Below the pieces are notes generated by a model. That model searched no databases, had not been told where the DNA came from, and saw only the letters and a list, made by a program, of their open reading frames with translations. A stretch of 64,000 bases of DNA from Anaerolineaceae bacterium (GTDB taxonomy: Bacteria; Chloroflexota; Anaerolineae; Anaerolineales; Anaerolineaceae). The first letter of the stretch is position 1, and each line of letters begins with the position of its first letter. Below, piece after piece: positions 1 to 10,585 of this stretch. The position numbers and the translations under genes are program-made. Location of the stretch: assembly GCA_011620555.1 (NCBI GenBank), contig WOYY01000061.1:19703-83702 (forward strand), written 5' to 3'.

Positions 1-18
1 AGCTCTAAGGAGTTTGGT

Positions 19-1578
19 ATGGAACAAAAACGAGCGGCAGGGATTCTCCTGCACCCCACCAGTCTGCCCGGTCCGGACGGCATCGGCGACCTGGGACCGG
101 AAGCCTTTCGATGGATCGATTTTCTGCACCAGTCGGGCTGCCAGTTCTGGCAGGTCCTGCCGCTGGGGCCGACCGGTTACGCCGATTCACCCTATCAATG
201 TTTCTCCGCGTTTGCAGGCAACCCCTATCTGATCAGCGCGACCGCGCTGCTGGACCAGGGACTGCTCACCAGGGCTGACCTGGCTGACCGGCCGGCCTTT
301 CCCCTGGAACGGGTGGATTACGGCCCCGTGATCCGATGGAAACTGGAGCTTATCTCCCGGGCCTTCAGGAATTTCCTGGCCCAGGGCGACAAAGCCCTCC
401 AGGCGGAGTTTGACCTCTTCAAAGGAGTCGAGAAAGAGTGGCTCGCGCCCTTCGCGGTTTTCATGGCCATCAAGTCGGAACATAATCTTGAACCCTGGGA
501 TCAATGGCCTAAAGACCTCCGCCAGCGCAAACCCTCAGCGCTGAAAGCCTTCGCCCAAAGTCACACCAATGAGATCGAACAGCACGCCTTTGCTCAATTC
601 ATTTTCTTCAGGCAATGGCAGGCCGTCAGGCAGTATGCCCACGAAAAGGGCATCCGGATCATCGGGGATATCCCGATCTTCGTCGCCTATGACAGCGCCG
701 ATGTCTGGGTGAATAAGGACCTGTTCTATCTGGATGCTAAAGGAATGCCCGAAGTCGTCGCAGGCGTCCCGCCAGATTATTTCTCCCGCACAGGCCAGCT
801 CTGGGGCAACCCGCTCTACAAATGGGACGCCCACAAGGCTCAGGGCTACGCCTGGTGGCTCTCCCGGCTGCAGGCCGTGCTCCGGCAGGTGGATATCGTC
901 CGGCTGGACCATTTCCGCGGCTTTGAGGCCTATTGGGAAATCCCTTTCGGAAACGAGACCGCTGAACAGGGACGCTGGGTGAAAGGCCCTGGCAAGGATT
1001 TCTTCCGTGTGGTTGAAGAAAAGTTGGGTAATCTGCCGATCATTGCGGAAGACCTCGGCGTGATCACCGCAGGCGTGACGGAGATGCGGGAAGCCTTTCA
1101 CCTCCCCGGAATGAAAATCCTCCAGTTCGCTTTCGCGGCGGACCCCGATGACGATTTCCTCCCCCATAACTACCCGGTCAACTGCGTGGCCTACACCGGC
1201 ACCCATGACAACAACACCACCCGCGGCTGGTACGACAACGCCCCGGAGCGTGAGAAGGACTTTTGCCGGCGCTACCTCGCCCGTTCCGGCCAGGACATCG
1301 CCTGGTCAATGATCCGCGCCCTCTGGAATTCCGTGGCGGCCTGGGTGCTGGCGCCGATGCAGGATTTCCTCAGCCTGGGCGAATGGGCCAGGATGAACTA
1401 CCCAGGCAACCCCTCGGGAAACTGGAACTGGCGGATGCACCCCAACGCCATCAACGAAGGCTTGATTGCAAGACTACACGAAACAAACTTTTTGTACGGC
1501 CGATTACCTGAGGAAGAGAAAGCAGAATATCGCCAACAGGTGACCGCTGAGACCGAAGGCCAGGTCAAGCCCCATTGA
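19..1578 (+). CDS. malQ: 4-alpha-glucanotransferase (amylomaltase)
   Basis: 519 aa ORF; N-terminal RAAGILLHPTSLPGPDGIGDLGPEA..F..WQVLPLGPTGYADSPYQ and VDIVRLDHFRGFEAYWEIP, AEDLGVIT, GTHDNNTTRGW are GH77 motifs; AAGGAG just upstream. Confidence 0.95.
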   Translation: MEQKRAAGILLHPTSLPGPDGIGDLGPEAFRWIDFLHQSGCQFWQVLPLGPTGYADSPYQCFSAFAGNPYLISATALLDQGLLTRADLADRPAFPLERVDYGPVIRWKLELISRAFRNFLAQGDKALQAEFDLFKGVEKEWLAPFAVFMAIKSEHNLEPWDQWPKDLRQRKPSALKAFAQSHTNEIEQHAFAQFIFFRQWQAVRQYAHEKGIRIIGDIPIFVAYDSADVWVNKDLFYLDAKGMPEVVAGVPPDYFSRTGQLWGNPLYKWDAHKAQGYAWWLSRLQAVLRQVDIVRLDHFRGFEAYWEIPFGNETAEQGRWVKGPGKDFFRVVEEKLGNLPIIAEDLGVITAGVTEMREAFHLPGMKILQFAFAADPDDDFLPHNYPVNCVAYTGTHDNNTTRGWYDNAPEREKDFCRRYLARSGQDIAWSMIRALWNSVAAWVLAPMQDFLSLGEWARMNYPGNPSGNWNWRMHPNAINEGLIARLHETNFLYGRLPEEEKAEYRQQVTAETEGQVKPH

Positions 1579-2518
1579 TGCGCTGAGCGGACCGGCGCAC
1601 AGAGCCAACCACAATCCCAAATAAAATGAGAACGCCCCCCACGCCTTCCAACAGCGTGGGGCTTTCTTTCAAGAAGAGATAGGCCAGGATGGAGGTCCCG
1701 ATCGGTTCGCCCAGGAGCGTCAGCGAGACATACGCCGCGGAAATATATTTCAAAGCCCAATTCAACAGGGAATGCCCCAGCAGCTGGGGGACCAGTCCCA
1801 GGGCAAGCAGCCAGAGGTAGGTCCTGGGGGAATAGGAAAAGACCGGCTCGCTTCGGAACAACACCACGCTCAGCAGTAGAACAGCCGCCGTGCCATAAAC
1901 CAGCGCAGTATAGGACACCGTATCCAGCTTTTTGCGCAATTGTCGGCCCATCAACATGTAACCCGCCGCCATCCAGGCCCCAAACAAGGCCAAGGCATTC
2001 CCCCACATCGCCTTTCCGGCAAAAGCCTGCTGCGCCTGGCAGCTCAACCCGCCTTCAGCCCACTGGCAGACATTCCCCAGCCCCACGATCACCCCGCCGA
2101 TCACGGAGATCAGCAGCCCAATCCAGACCGTCTTGCTGATCCGCTCCTTCAGCACCAGCGGCGAAAGCAGCGTCACCCAGAGCGGTGTGGTTGTCACCAG
2201 CACCACCGAACTGGCAACGGAAGTGTATTCCAGTGAGGTGATCCAGGTGGCAAAGTGCAGCGCCAGGAAGACGCCCGCCAGCAAACCTTTGCTCCAATCC
2301 CGCCCCGTCAGATGGATGGGATTGCGGGCATTCCGGATCACGGCCAGCGGCACCAGGATCAAGCTGGCAATCGCCATTCGGGCCGCGGCGATCACAAGGG
2401 ATGAAGCTTCGGCTTGGGCAAAGCGGATAAATAGGGATGCGGTGGAAACAAACAGGATTCCCGTCAGGGTCGCCAGGACGGGGCGTGGGTTCTTGGAAGG
2501 GTTTTCTGGTTCGGCCAT
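1565..2518 (-). CDS. EamA/DMT-family transporter
   Basis: 317 aa, about 10 hydrophobic segments, two EamA-like repeats; convergent overlap with malQ. Confidence 0.85.
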   Translation of the reverse strand: MAEPENPSKNPRPVLATLTGILFVSTASLFIRFAQAEASSLVIAAARMAIASLILVPLAVIRNARNPIHLTGRDWSKGLLAGVFLALHFATWITSLEYTSVASSVVLVTTTPLWVTLLSPLVLKERISKTVWIGLLISVIGGVIVGLGNVCQWAEGGLSCQAQQAFAGKAMWGNALALFGAWMAAGYMLMGRQLRKKLDTVSYTALVYGTAAVLLLSVVLFRSEPVFSYSPRTYLWLLALGLVPQLLGHSLLNWALKYISAAYVSLTLLGEPIGTSILAYLFLKESPTLLEGVGGVLILFGIVVGSVRRSAQRINGA

Positions 2519-2547
2519 GGGGATTAATTGTAATGCAATTCAGCGGC

Positions 2548-2576
2548 TTGACAAAGGCCCACCTCTCCACTACAAT
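2548..2576 (+). promoter_or_regulatory. sigma70-type promoter for ferredoxin gene
   Basis: TTGACA (2548-2553), 17-bp spacer, TACAAT (2571-2576), 28 bp before the ferredoxin ATG. Confidence 0.75.
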
Positions 2577-2603
2577 CGCATAAAAACAGGAATTGGAGAT
2601 TTC

Positions 2604-3020
2604 ATGACTCACATCATTACCAGTTTATGCCTGCGTGACGGCAGTTGTGTAACGGTTTGCCCGGTGGAATGCATTGTCCCTGGCAACCCGCAGGACGAGT
2701 GGCCGCTGTACTACATTGATCCCGAAACCTGTATCGACTGCGGCGCGTGCATCCCTGAATGTCCCTTCCACGCCATCTTCCCCGAGGATGAAGTCCCCGC
2801 CGCCTTCCTGGCCCAGGGTGATGAGGTTCTGGCGGCCCCAGCGGGAACACCCGGCTTCAACGAACCCTTTGATGGGCACGACTATGAAGGCAACGAAGTC
2901 CATCTGGATCATACCCGCCGGCTGGCAGCCAATGAAGAGGTTGACCTGACCCCCGACATCCAGCTCAATTATGACTTCTTCGAGAACGGCCCAGGCTATG
3001 GCGCGCTGGGGAACGACTGA
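2604..3020 (+). CDS. 7Fe/8Fe-type ferredoxin with acidic C-terminal extension
   Basis: MTHIITSLCLRDGSCVTVCPVECI...CIDCGACIPECPFHAIF; start chosen inside the longer ORF 2133-3020. Confidence 0.9.
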   Translation: MTHIITSLCLRDGSCVTVCPVECIVPGNPQDEWPLYYIDPETCIDCGACIPECPFHAIFPEDEVPAAFLAQGDEVLAAPAGTPGFNEPFDGHDYEGNEVHLDHTRRLAANEEVDLTPDIQLNYDFFENGPGYGALGND

Positions 3021-3040
3021 TCCCCTCACCTAACAAAATA

Positions 3041-3074
3041 AGCGGTGTGCTGAGAGTAAGCACACCGCTTTTTA
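3041..3074. terminator. Rho-independent terminator (bidirectional)
   Basis: AGCGGTGTGCT-gagagta-AGCACACCGCT followed by TTTTTA; A-rich 5' side serves the opposite strand. Confidence 0.85.
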
Positions 3075-3094
3075 GTTGCAATGATCCCATCGGA

Positions 3095-3847
3095 TCAGTC
3101 AATGACCAGCGATTCCTCGGCCGCCATAGCCGCGCCGATGATGCCGGCCTGGTTTTGCAGTTCCGCAGGCAGGACTTCCGCCCGGATGCCCTTCAGATAT
3201 TTGCTAAAGCGGTCAAACTGCTTGCTGACGCCGCCGCCCAGGATGATCGCATCGGGACTGAAAAGGAAGTCATAAGTCTGCAGGACTTCATTCAGCCGTT
3301 TTGCCCATTGCTTCCAGGAGAGTTCCTTCTCCTTGCGGACGCCATCCCCTGCCCGGTGCTCAGCCTCCTTGCCCCGGATTTCCATATGTCCTAATTCGAT
3401 ATTGGGCCAGAGCTCTTTCTTAAGGAAGAAGGCGGACCCGATCCCGGTTCCGATTGTCAGGAAGATCACATAGCTGTCCTCGAAGCGCTTGCCGCCGCCA
3501 AAGCGCATCTCGGCCAGTCCAGCGGCATCGGCATCGTTCAGGATCACGGCCGGGCAGCCCGTTTGAGCCTGGATCAACTCCGCCATGTCCGTCCCAGTCC
3601 ATTCCGGGCTCACATTCGCCGCGGTGACCACTACCCCGCGGCGGACCACGCCAGGGAACCCCACCCCGATCTTGCCCTGCCAGTTGAACTCTTCAACTAT
3701 GTGACTGATAACCTCAATCACCTGTTCCGGCGATCCTGGCACCGGGGTTGGAATGCGGATGCGGTCCCGCAGGAATGCACCCGTCGCCACATCCACCGGC
3801 GCGCCCTTGATCCCCGACCCGCCAATGTCAATACCTAAAGCTGCCAT
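3095..3847 (-). CDS. Polyphosphate/ROK-family glucokinase
   Basis: MAALGIDIGGSGIKGAPVD..., LNDADAAGLAEMRFGGG, FLTIGTGIGSAFF; internal start preceded by GGAG. Confidence 0.85.
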   Translation of the reverse strand: MAALGIDIGGSGIKGAPVDVATGAFLRDRIRIPTPVPGSPEQVIEVISHIVEEFNWQGKIGVGFPGVVRRGVVVTAANVSPEWTGTDMAELIQAQTGCPAVILNDADAAGLAEMRFGGGKRFEDSYVIFLTIGTGIGSAFFLKKELWPNIELGHMEIRGKEAEHRAGDGVRKEKELSWKQWAKRLNEVLQTYDFLFSPDAIILGGGVSKQFDRFSKYLKGIRAEVLPAELQNQAGIIGAAMAAEESLVID

Positions 3848-3869
3848 CGCGTTGCTCCTCTCCAATCCA

Positions 3870-5006
3870 TCATTCACAACCATTATTTAAGTGTTCTTCA
3901 TAGGTAATCGCAAAATTATGTCGTCCGGAGCCATCGCAGGCCGCCCGGAAGAAATAGTAGGGCGTCTCCGCCGGGAAGGCGACCGCCTGCAATGAGGCAA
4001 GGTCCGGGTTATCCATCGGGGTCGGTGGCAGGCCGAAGACCTGATACGTATTATAGGGCGATTCAACCGCCAGGTCCGCCCCGTTCAGGGGGGATTTCCA
4101 CCAGCTTCCCCATTCCTCCTGATAGCCCAGCGCATACTGCACGGTGGGGTCCGATTCCAGCCGGATGCCATCCCGCAGCCGGTTGTAAAAGACCGAGGCG
4201 ATCAGCGGCTTCTCCTCATCCAACACCGCTTCCTTTTGAATGATCGAAGCCAAAATCACCGCTTCCTGCACGGTCAGTCCCTGCCGGGCGAAGCCATCCA
4301 GCATTTCCTGACTGACATTGTCTGAAAAAGCCGTGAGGAAGGTCTCCATCACCGTGATGGCTTTTGCCTCCCGCGGGATCTGATAGACCCCCGGGAACAA
4401 ATAGCCCTCCAGGGTGGGCGCCTCAGAGACCGGCAACACCTCAAAGAATTCGGGCAGCGGCGCATAGGCCAGGGTGAGGAACTCAGCTTCGGTCACGTTT
4501 AGGCCGCTGGCAGCCACACTGGCCGCGACTTCCTCAACCCGCCAGCCCGCCAGGATGCTGACGGTTGCCTCCCGCGGCGTGGCGTCCAACAGATCCGCCG
4601 CAATCTCCATCGGGGTCATCTGACCACTCAACACGTATTCACCCGACTGCAGCTGCCGGTCCAGACCGCTGTACACCAGGTAGATCCGGAAAAGTTCGGC
4701 GTCGGGGATGAAGCCCGCCTGTTCCAGCCGGATGCAGACCATCCCGACCGACTCGCCCTGCCCCACGCTGAAGGGCTGCTCCTCATTGCCCGGGCTGAAA
4801 GGCTCAAACATCTCCGCCCGGTTGGAGAAGAGTTCCAGGGGATAGATCACCCGCTGGGTCAGGGTCAAAAGGGATGAAGGCTTGCCAAATTGGGTCGCAA
4901 CCTCCGAGGAGACATACAAATATCCCGTCACCAGGCCAGCCAAGGTGACCAGGACGATCAGGATGACAATCAGGAGAAATAAGGACTTTCTTTGCCGGTC
5001 AGCCAT
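3870..5006 (-). CDS. mltG: Endolytic transglycosylase MltG (YceG-like)
   Basis: N-terminal TM; LEGYLFPGVYQIP, ASIIQKEA, VFYNRL, LESDPTVQYALG, SPYNTYQVFGLPPTPMDNP motifs. Confidence 0.93.
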   Translation of the reverse strand: MADRQRKSLFLLIVILIVLVTLAGLVTGYLYVSSEVATQFGKPSSLLTLTQRVIYPLELFSNRAEMFEPFSPGNEEQPFSVGQGESVGMVCIRLEQAGFIPDAELFRIYLVYSGLDRQLQSGEYVLSGQMTPMEIAADLLDATPREATVSILAGWRVEEVAASVAASGLNVTEAEFLTLAYAPLPEFFEVLPVSEAPTLEGYLFPGVYQIPREAKAITVMETFLTAFSDNVSQEMLDGFARQGLTVQEAVILASIIQKEAVLDEEKPLIASVFYNRLRDGIRLESDPTVQYALGYQEEWGSWWKSPLNGADLAVESPYNTYQVFGLPPTPMDNPDLASLQAVAFPAETPYYFFRAACDGSGRHNFAITYEEHLNNGCE

Positions 5007-5442
5007 GCGTGGTTTCCTCTCCGCGGACCCAGTCTTCGTTTTGGATCAGAAAATCCTGCAGCAGAATGCTGGCGGCGAGGTCGTCCAGATGCCCTTTGCG
5101 CTTTTTCCGGCTGACGCCAAGCGCCACCCGGCTGCCAATCGCCGCCTGCGTGGTCCCGCTCTCATCCCACAAGTGGACGGGAACTGCCGTCACTTCCCGG
5201 ATGGCATCCGCCAGGCGGATGGACTTACGCGCCTGGGGACCGACCTCTCCGTTGGCGTCCAAAGGCTGGCCGACCACGATCAGGTCCACAGCCTCGTCCA
5301 GGGCGATTTCTGCGAGCCGCTGGGCATCTTTATTCCGCGCAAGATGTTCCAGCACCCGCAGAGGCCGGGAAAGCGTCCCAGAGGGGTCGCTGACCGCCAC
5401 GCCGATCCGTTTCTCGCCCGGATCAACCGCCAAGACTTTCAT
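4999..5442 (-). CDS. ruvX: Holliday junction resolvase-like RuvX/YqgF
   Basis: MKVLAVDPGEKRIGVAVSDPSG..., VVGQPLDANGEVGPQA, LWDESGTTQAA; overlaps mltG start. Confidence 0.9.
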   Translation of the reverse strand: MKVLAVDPGEKRIGVAVSDPSGTLSRPLRVLEHLARNKDAQRLAEIALDEAVDLIVVGQPLDANGEVGPQARKSIRLADAIREVTAVPVHLWDESGTTQAAIGSRVALGVSRKKRKGHLDDLAASILLQDFLIQNEDWVRGEETTHG

Positions 5443-5543
5443 CAGAGGCCTCCAGCCTGAAGCTCCAGCAGGGCCGGGTTCCAAATTCTTTTGCAGGTTG
5501 TCATTAAGTTCATTTCACTTGGAATTATACAATATTTGCCTGG

Positions 5544-5583
5544 GTAACAAAAAAGTTCCCGGCGGTCAGACCGCCGGGAACTT
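5544..5583 (-). terminator. Rho-independent terminator downstream of tal-pgi
   Basis: AAGTTCCCGGCGGT-cag-ACCGCCGGGAACTT with A-tract on + strand (T-tract on -). Confidence 0.85.
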
Positions 5584-5601
5584 GGTTTAAATCCCTTCAG
5601 C

Positions 5602-8367
5602 TTAGAAGTTTAGTCCATCCCCCGCGGGAAGATTAATCCGGATCACCCGCCGGTCCCGGCTGCGGAGCGCGTCCAGGTCGCCCAGGGCCTGCGCCCGGGC
5701 CAGCAGGGAAAATCCATAGCCAGCTTCCGGGATAGTGAGGTCATCCACGTCCGCCTGCGTGATCTGCAGGAACAGGCCGTTGTTGGCGCCGCCCTTGTGG
5801 AGCTGCCCGGTCGAATGCAGGAAGCGGGGGCCGAAGCCGAGCGTGGTCGCCCTGCCAGTGTCCTTCAGGATCCGTTCCCGCAGGGCCGTCAGCTTCGCTT
5901 CAACTTTCGCATTTCGGGGCAGGTAAGCGTTGATCGCGATGTAATCGCCATCCTTGGCCAGCCCGTTGAAGGCTTTGATGACCTCGGCAACGGAGCCGCA
6001 TTTTTCCAGGCCAGCGAAGCCGACGCCGGCAACCTCAACTCCGGCTTTCGACCAGAGAGGCTCCGGCTCTTCCAATCGGCCCTGATCGAGATAGGATTGG
6101 ATTAACTTCGTGGTGCGGTCTTTGTTGTCCTGGACGTCCGGCTGGTCAAAGGCATTGACGCCGATCACGCTGCAGGCCACGGCGATCGCAAACTCCCAGC
6201 GGTAGAACTCCCCAGCCAGGTCATAGAGATAGGGGATATTCAGGGTGACCACCGGCTGCCCGGCCTTCACCAGCGCTGCAACGAATTCATCCCGCTCCCC
6301 GGTCGCCCGCAGGTAGGCAAACAGCCGGTCCTTGCCGTAACTCCCGGCGGCAACCCGCGGTTCATCGGCAACCGGGACGACGCCCTTGCCCAGCTTCCCG
6401 CTGGATTCAGCCACCAGCTGTTCCAGCCATGCGCCCAACGGCGCAACTGCCTCATCCGTCAGGAAGGTCAGTTTATCCCGCCCCGCCAGGGCAGCTTCGC
6501 CCAGGATGATGCCCAGGACCGCGCCGGCGTTCTCCACCAGGGGCTGATCAACCGAGCAGCGGGCAGCCATATCGCTGGCGGCCCAGAGGAACTGATCCAT
6601 ATCAATGCCCAACAGGCTGGCCGGGACCAGGCCAAATTGCGAAAGAGCGGAATAACGTCCACCCACATTCGGGTTGGCCGTAAAGACGGCCCGGAAGCCC
6701 CGTTCCGCACCCAGCGCAGCCAGCTTGCTGCCCGGGTCGGTGATGGCCACGAAATGCCTAGCGTAATCTTTGCCGGCCTCTGCTTTGGCCCGCGCCCAGA
6801 AATAGTGGAACAGGCTCATGGTCTCGGAGGTGCCGCCGGACTTGCTGGAGACAATGAAGAGGGTCTTGCCATAATCCACCCAGGCATCCAGCTCCCGGAC
6901 CTGCTCGGGGATGGTGGAGTCGAGGATGCGAAGCTCAGCGCCCTCCGCATAGCCTTCAAAAATACCGGCCAGGGTCTCAGGCGCCAGAGAAGAGCCGCCC
7001 ATGCCCAGCAGCAGGACCTTCTCAAAACCCTCGTCCAAAGCCTCATCGGCAAAATCATAAAGGTCAGCGACCAGGCTCTGGTTCGCCTCCGGCAAAGTCA
7101 GCCAGCCCAGCCGTTTCTGCACTTCCTCCCGGCCCGCGGGGTCATTCGTCCAGACGGTGGGGTCAATCCGGTGAATCCGGGAAACAAGATCCTCCGCCTC
7201 AAACTGCTCCACCCGGTCAGCAACCGCCTCAGCGAGACTGCCCAGACCCACCAGATATTGCTGGCGGCGTTCTTCGATCACCGCCAGCAACTTGTTGAAA
7301 CCATCGTTGAAACTCGCCAGACCTTCTTCTTCCAAGGTGGTTGTAATGTCATCCAGCGAGAGGCCGAGTTCGGCGAACTTGACAAAGTCATCCTTGGCCT
7401 GGTCGATTTCGTCGTAGATCGTCACGTGGGGATCGCCGTGATCCAGAAAGGCTTCCAAAGTCTTGGGGGGCATGGTATTGACCGTATTGGGGGCAACCAG
7501 TTGTTCAACATATTTCACATCGCTGTAAGCGGGGTTTTTGGTGCCGGTGGAGGCCCAGAGCGGTCGCTGTTTCTGCGCGCCAAAGCCCTGAATTTTTTGG
7601 AATCGTTCGGAATTGAAAAAATCTTCAAAATCCTGGTAGGCGAGCCGGATATTATCCACGGCCATCCGCCCCAGCAGGGCCTGCGCCACTTCGGCCTTCG
7701 GGCCGCCGGCATCCACAATTGCCTGCAAGGCGGCGTCGGTCTTGTTTTCCACCCGGGAGACGAAGAAGGAAGCGCAGGAAGCAATCCCATCCACCGCCAG
7801 GCCAGATTCCACCCGGCGTTCAAGTCCCTTCAAATAAGCATCCATCACTTCCCGGTAGCGTTCACGCGAGAAAATCAGGGTCACATTGACGTTGATCCCG
7901 GCCGCGATGGCTTCGGTGATCGCCGGAAGGCCTTCTTTGGTGCCGGGGATCTTGACGAACAGGTTCGGGCGGTTGACCGTTTCCCACAGCCAGATCGCCT
8001 CTGCCAGGGTGCCTTCCGCATCGCGGGCCAGCCGGGGATTCACTTCCAGGCTCACAAAACCATCTGCGCCGCCGGAGGCCTCGTAATAGGGCCGAAACAG
8101 GTCGGTCACGTCCTGAACGTCTTTGATCGCCAGATGATAAAAGATATCCAGGGGTTCCATGCCCGCCAAGGCCATAGTTTGCAGGTCAGCGTCGTAATCG
8201 TCGCTATCCGCGACCGCATTCATGAAGATGCTGGGGTTGGAGGTCAGGCCGAGGATATCCCGGCGCTCGATCATATCCATCAGGGTGCCATCCGCAATCA
8301 GTGATCGCCGGATGTTGTCATACCATACGGATTGGCCAAGTATGTGTAATTTATCTGCTGCGCTCAT
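5602..8367 (-). CDS. Bifunctional transaldolase / phosphoglucose isomerase
   Basis: 921 aa; N-terminal transaldolase (SVWYDNIRRSLI, LTSNPSIFMNAV, VKIPGT, NVNVTLIFS) joined to C-terminal PGI/SIS domain (LLGMGGSSLAPETL, SSKSGGTSET, SQFGLVP). Confidence 0.93.
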   Translation of the reverse strand: MSAADKLHILGQSVWYDNIRRSLIADGTLMDMIERRDILGLTSNPSIFMNAVADSDDYDADLQTMALAGMEPLDIFYHLAIKDVQDVTDLFRPYYEASGGADGFVSLEVNPRLARDAEGTLAEAIWLWETVNRPNLFVKIPGTKEGLPAITEAIAAGINVNVTLIFSRERYREVMDAYLKGLERRVESGLAVDGIASCASFFVSRVENKTDAALQAIVDAGGPKAEVAQALLGRMAVDNIRLAYQDFEDFFNSERFQKIQGFGAQKQRPLWASTGTKNPAYSDVKYVEQLVAPNTVNTMPPKTLEAFLDHGDPHVTIYDEIDQAKDDFVKFAELGLSLDDITTTLEEEGLASFNDGFNKLLAVIEERRQQYLVGLGSLAEAVADRVEQFEAEDLVSRIHRIDPTVWTNDPAGREEVQKRLGWLTLPEANQSLVADLYDFADEALDEGFEKVLLLGMGGSSLAPETLAGIFEGYAEGAELRILDSTIPEQVRELDAWVDYGKTLFIVSSKSGGTSETMSLFHYFWARAKAEAGKDYARHFVAITDPGSKLAALGAERGFRAVFTANPNVGGRYSALSQFGLVPASLLGIDMDQFLWAASDMAARCSVDQPLVENAGAVLGIILGEAALAGRDKLTFLTDEAVAPLGAWLEQLVAESSGKLGKGVVPVADEPRVAAGSYGKDRLFAYLRATGERDEFVAALVKAGQPVVTLNIPYLYDLAGEFYRWEFAIAVACSVIGVNAFDQPDVQDNKDRTTKLIQSYLDQGRLEEPEPLWSKAGVEVAGVGFAGLEKCGSVAEVIKAFNGLAKDGDYIAINAYLPRNAKVEAKLTALRERILKDTGRATTLGFGPRFLHSTGQLHKGGANNGLFLQITQADVDDLTIPEAGYGFSLLARAQALGDLDALRSRDRRVIRINLPAGDGLNF

Positions 8368-8396
8368 TTCAAAGGTCCTTTCAACAGTACTATTAA

Positions 8397-10436
8397 TTAT
8401 TTGTGGAAATTGTTGCCGTTCTTCGCGTGGCCATCAGCTTTCAACAGATCCAGCGCCGTTTTGATCACGTTCTCAGCTGTGAAGCCGAATTTTTTCATCA
8501 CCAGATCACCAGGGGCCGATTCGCCAAAGCGGTCAATACCCATGGTCCTTCCGGCATCGCCAACCCAGCGGCGCCAGCCAAAAGTGACGCCAGCCTCAAC
8601 GGAAATCCGCTTTTTGATGGATGGGGGCAGGACCTGATCCTGGTATTCCTGGGGCTGGGCGGCAAAGAGCTCCCAACAGGGGAAGGAAACCACCCGCACG
8701 TTCACGCCTTCCGCGGCCAAACGGCCGGCGGTGGTCATAATCAGACCCACTTCGGACCCTGAGGCCATCAGGATCAATTCGGGCGTGTCATCGCCCATAT
8801 CGGCCAGGACATAGGCGCCCTTCAGCAGCCCATCCGCATCCGCATACACGCTGCGGTCAATGGTTGGCAGATTCTGACGGGAGAGGATCAGCGCGGTGGA
8901 GCCGTCATGCTCAATGGCGAAGCGCCAGGCCTGGGCGGTCTCATTTGCATCCGCAGGCCGAATGGTCGTCAGTTTGGGGATCACCCGCAGAGATGCAATG
9001 TGCTCAATCGGTTCGTGGGTCGGGCCGTCTTCACCGACGCCGATTGAATCGTGGGTGAAAACCCAGATCGATTTATAGCCGGAAAGGGCCGAGAGCCGCA
9101 CCGCTGGGCGGACATAGTCCGAAAACACCAGGAAGGTGCCGCCATAGGGGATCAGCCCGCCATGGACAGACATCGCATTGACGATGGCGCCCATCGCGTG
9201 CTCCCGCACGCCGAAATGCATGTTCCGGCCGGCGGGGGTCTCAGGGCTGAAGGCCTCTTCCCCGTTGATCCAGGTCTTGTTGGAAGGCGCCAGGTCAGCT
9301 GAACCGCCCATCAACTCAGGCAGTGTGGCCGCCAGGCCATTGATCACCTTGCCGGAAGCGGACCGGGAAGCCATGCCCTTTTCATCCGCGGGGAAGACAG
9401 GCAGGCCTTTTTCCCAATCCTTGGGCAGGTCGCCGGAGATGCGCCGCTTCAGTTCAGCGGCCAACTCGGGATAAGCCTTTTGATAATCCTCAAATTTGCG
9501 CTCCCACCGCTTATTGAGGAACTCGCCCTCATCCAGCTTGGTGAGGAAATGCTCTTTGACATCTTCCGGCACATAAAAATGAGGTTCAACCGGCCAGCCC
9601 ACAGCTTCTTTGGCCCTGGCGATCTGCTCCCATCCGGGAGGAGACCCGTGGGCCTCTTCTGTCCCCTGCACATCCGGCAGACCAGCGCCGATCACCGTAT
9701 CCACAATGATCAGGGTCGGCCGGGGGTCAACTTTGGCGGCATTCACAGCGGCCACCAGCGCATCCACATCGTAAGGATCGCCCACATGGTCCACCCGCCA
9801 GCCCAGGGCTTCAAAGCGCATTGCGCGGTCTTCCGTGAAGGCCAACTCGGTGGAGCCGTCAATCGAAATGTGGTTATTGTCATAGAAATAGATCAGCTTG
9901 CCAAGTTTGAGATGCCCGGCAAGCGAAGCGGCTTCGTTGGAGATGCCTTCCATCAGATCGCCGTCGGTGACAATGGCATAGGTGTAATGGTCCACAATTT
10001 CGTGGCCAGGGCGGTTGAACTCCGCGGCCAGATGAGCTTCGGCAATCGCCATACCAACGCCATTGGCAAACCCCTGCCCCAGCGGGCCGGTGGTCACTTC
10101 CACGCCCGGCGTCAGGCCATATTCAGGATGGCCGGGCGTAATGCTGCCCCATTGCCGGAACTGCTCCAATTGTGAAAGCGGCAGGTCATAGCCCGTCAGG
10201 TGCAGTATGGTATAAATTAACATAGAACCGTGACCGCCGGAGAGAATAAAACGGTCACGGTCAAACCACTTGGGGTTCTTCGGGTTGTAACGGAGGATCT
10301 TCATCCATAAGGCATAAGCAATCCCCGCATCACCCATTGGTAAACCCGGATGGCCAGAATTTGCAGTCTGGACCCCATCCACGGATAGAAATTTAATCGT
10401 ATGGATAGCTTTTTCCTGAAGCGAATCCTTGTTCAT
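8397..10436 (-). CDS. tkt: Transketolase
   Basis: [57 protein letters not shown] motifs. Confidence 0.95.
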   Translation of the reverse strand: MNKDSLQEKAIHTIKFLSVDGVQTANSGHPGLPMGDAGIAYALWMKILRYNPKNPKWFDRDRFILSGGHGSMLIYTILHLTGYDLPLSQLEQFRQWGSITPGHPEYGLTPGVEVTTGPLGQGFANGVGMAIAEAHLAAEFNRPGHEIVDHYTYAIVTDGDLMEGISNEAASLAGHLKLGKLIYFYDNNHISIDGSTELAFTEDRAMRFEALGWRVDHVGDPYDVDALVAAVNAAKVDPRPTLIIVDTVIGAGLPDVQGTEEAHGSPPGWEQIARAKEAVGWPVEPHFYVPEDVKEHFLTKLDEGEFLNKRWERKFEDYQKAYPELAAELKRRISGDLPKDWEKGLPVFPADEKGMASRSASGKVINGLAATLPELMGGSADLAPSNKTWINGEEAFSPETPAGRNMHFGVREHAMGAIVNAMSVHGGLIPYGGTFLVFSDYVRPAVRLSALSGYKSIWVFTHDSIGVGEDGPTHEPIEHIASLRVIPKLTTIRPADANETAQAWRFAIEHDGSTALILSRQNLPTIDRSVYADADGLLKGAYVLADMGDDTPELILMASGSEVGLIMTTAGRLAAEGVNVRVVSFPCWELFAAQPQEYQDQVLPPSIKKRISVEAGVTFGWRRWVGDAGRTMGIDRFGESAPGDLVMKKFGFTAENVIKTALDLLKADGHAKNGNNFHK

Positions 10437-10585
10437 CAGATCGATTCCTTTCATTAATTGATCGAATTCATTTTACCATGTTCAGTTTTCCCCCAGGTGC
10501 CCATTATCCATCCCTCCAATATTGAATATAATAAAGTTTAAGAGTAAATTCTTATTTCAAACCCTTTGATTCTCCGAGGTACCTT

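Noticed and set aside
6637-8304. 555-aa + strand ORF
   Set aside because: Lies entirely antisense to the well-supported transaldolase-PGI gene; a GC-rich antisense open frame without domain motifs.
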